Positions 23,222 through 23,987 of a stretch of 23,987 nucleotides of DNA are shown piece by piece. Made by a program: the position numbers and the translations under genes. Each line of letters begins with the position of its first letter. The stretch's first letter is position 1. The notes beneath the pieces are model-generated. The model ran no database searches and was not told where the DNA came from. It was given only the letters and a program-made list of their open reading frames with translations. Source of the stretch: an uncultured Muribaculaceae bacterium (GTDB lineage: Bacteria > Bacteroidota > Bacteroidia > Bacteroidales > Muribaculaceae); contig CAKUQQ010000021.1 in the NCBI GenBank assembly GCA_934675575.1, positions 1-23,987 of the forward strand, given 5' to 3'.

Positions 23222-23987
23222 ATGCAAATCATAGAGAACTCTTCTTGTCAAAATCATTATGACTGCTTACTTGACTTATGCAAGCAAGCTGATGAATTAG
23301 TTATAGCAAGCCCTTTCTGCTTCCCAAACTTTGAACGTTTTGTTTCCAACGTATCAAAGGAGGACGCTACCAGAAAAATAACATTCATCACAACGATGAA
23401 AAACGATGAGGTTGTTGAAAAGATAGATTCCTTATTGTCTTTTCGCAAAGCGACGAAAGAGCATGGTATTAATTGGCAGATACGCATTGACAATATGCTA
23501 CATGGCAAAGTGTATATATTCAAGAATAATGAAGTTCCATTTGCGGCCATCATAACGTCTGCCAATCTTACACAACATGGATTAAAGCAAAATCATGAAT
23601 GGGGATGTCTGGTTGAAGATGCCAAAGCCATTGGCAGTATGGAAAAGCAGTTGCTTGTCGATGCAAATATTGAACTGACAAGTGATAAGTTGGAACTGAT
23701 AAAGAAAAGAGCGGACAAGACTCGTGAAGAAGGTTGGAAGAAAGTGAAAAAGCAAGAGATACAGATAGATGACATACTCAGCCTACCTCAAATACCAAAC
23801 GAAACAAGATTCTTCATCAAGCCTATTGGTTCTAACAATCACAAAATTTTTGATGGCGACTACTCTGAAAAGTTTCAAAAACAACATTTTGCGAATAGAT
23901 TGCCAAAGGCTGTGCGTGTTGGAGATATACTCATTACCTACGCTGTTGGTGCAAGAAAAATCATCTCGGTTTTCAAAGTAATGAGTT
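23222..23987 (+). CDS. PLD-like nuclease-domain protein with possible EVE/PUA-like C-terminal region, 5' part only
   Basis: An open frame from ATG 23222 runs 255 codons to the right edge without a stop, 19 nt after the previous gene. The first part is a phospholipase-D-type nuclease: LHGKVYIF at residues 93-100 holds the H-x-K motif, SANLTQHG at 113-120 the following conserved S-A-N, and E126 the later acidic residue. Single-copy HKD proteins of this kind act as dimers and include restriction endonucleases such as BfiI. From about residue 190 comes a different region: RFFIKPIGSNNHKIFDGDYS, then VRVGDILITYAVGARKIISV. The latter resembles an EVE/PUA-like fold that in other proteins reads modified bases. 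That second assignment is tentative because the domain is cut off. A role in DNA restriction or defence is inference. Confidence 0.72.
   Translation, partial: MQIIENSSCQNHYDCLLDLCKQADELVIASPFCFPNFERFVSNVSKEDATRKITFITTMKNDEVVEKIDSLLSFRKATKEHGINWQIRIDNMLHGKVYIFKNNEVPFAAIITSANLTQHGLKQNHEWGCLVEDAKAIGSMEKQLLVDANIELTSDKLELIKKRADKTREEGWKKVKKQEIQIDDILSLPQIPNETRFFIKPIGSNNHKIFDGDYSEKFQKQHFANRLPKAVRVGDILITYAVGARKIISVFKVMS

Noticed and set aside
1..23987. Invertible promoter, CRISPR array, tRNA/rRNA, IS element or integrase
   Set aside because: I looked for spaced direct or inverted repeats, cloverleaf-like segments and transposase or recombinase motifs and saw none. Distant inverted repeats cannot be excluded by eye.

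Overview
The window is a polysaccharide (capsule, exopolysaccharide or S-layer glycan) biosynthesis locus. The organism is very probably a Bacteroidota bacterium of the Bacteroidales, most likely a Prevotella/Segatella-type species. The grounds are AT-rich DNA, almost no Shine-Dalgarno sequences, the family mix (PS_pyruv_trans with FrhB-like protein, DUF6492-like, NTP_transf_5-like), and a GDP-heptose module with an HddC-GmhB fusion. The taxon is inferred from style, not from a marker gene. Every confident gene is on the + strand.

Layout. 2-730 is the 3' end of an unrecognised gene. 777-1829 is mannose-1-phosphate guanylyltransferase. 1914-10893 holds a pyruvyltransferase-family protein, a Wzx flippase, an iron-sulfur FrhB-like protein, a membrane acyltransferase, a Wzy-like polymerase, a GT2, a GT4 and a second membrane acyltransferase. 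10935-13975 encodes the whole route from sedoheptulose-7-phosphate to GDP-D-glycero-D-manno-heptose (GmhA, HddA, and GmhB and HddC in one polypeptide). 13972-21899 holds a GT4, a nitroreductase-like protein, an 86-residue orphan, a hexapeptide acetyltransferase, a second pyruvyltransferase, another GT4, a DUF6492-like protein, an epimerase and a GT2. Intergenic gaps are short and several genes overlap by 4 or 14 nt, so 777-21899 looks like one long transcription unit. A 199-nt gap follows, with a hairpin and a possible small minus-strand gene. It is followed by an NTP_transf_5-like protein and the start of a PLD-like nuclease that runs off the window.

How it may work together (inference). GDP-mannose and GDP-heptose feed up to six glycosyltransferases that build a repeat unit on a lipid carrier. 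Acetyl and possibly pyruvyl groups decorate it, Wzx flips it and Wzy polymerises it. No initiating sugar-phosphate transferase, export/copolymerase (Wza/Wzc) or UpxY-type antiterminator is visible, so the locus extends beyond the window or relies on genes elsewhere.

Most notable observations. (1) All three acyltransferase genes contain an uninterrupted 8-nt G or C run, the longest G/C runs I see in the window. One is in frame and two are out of frame, and in both of those a single extra G restores a full-length protein. This looks like slipped-strand phase variation of glycan acylation. (2) The FrhB-like gene contains a nearly perfect 55-nt palindrome (25 of 26 stem positions paired). (3) There is a small minus-strand ORF whose start codon lies in a hairpin. 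(4) There is a heptanucleotide tandem repeat inside the NTP_transf_5-like gene. (5) The last gene appears to join a PLD-type nuclease to a possible EVE/PUA-like C-terminal region.
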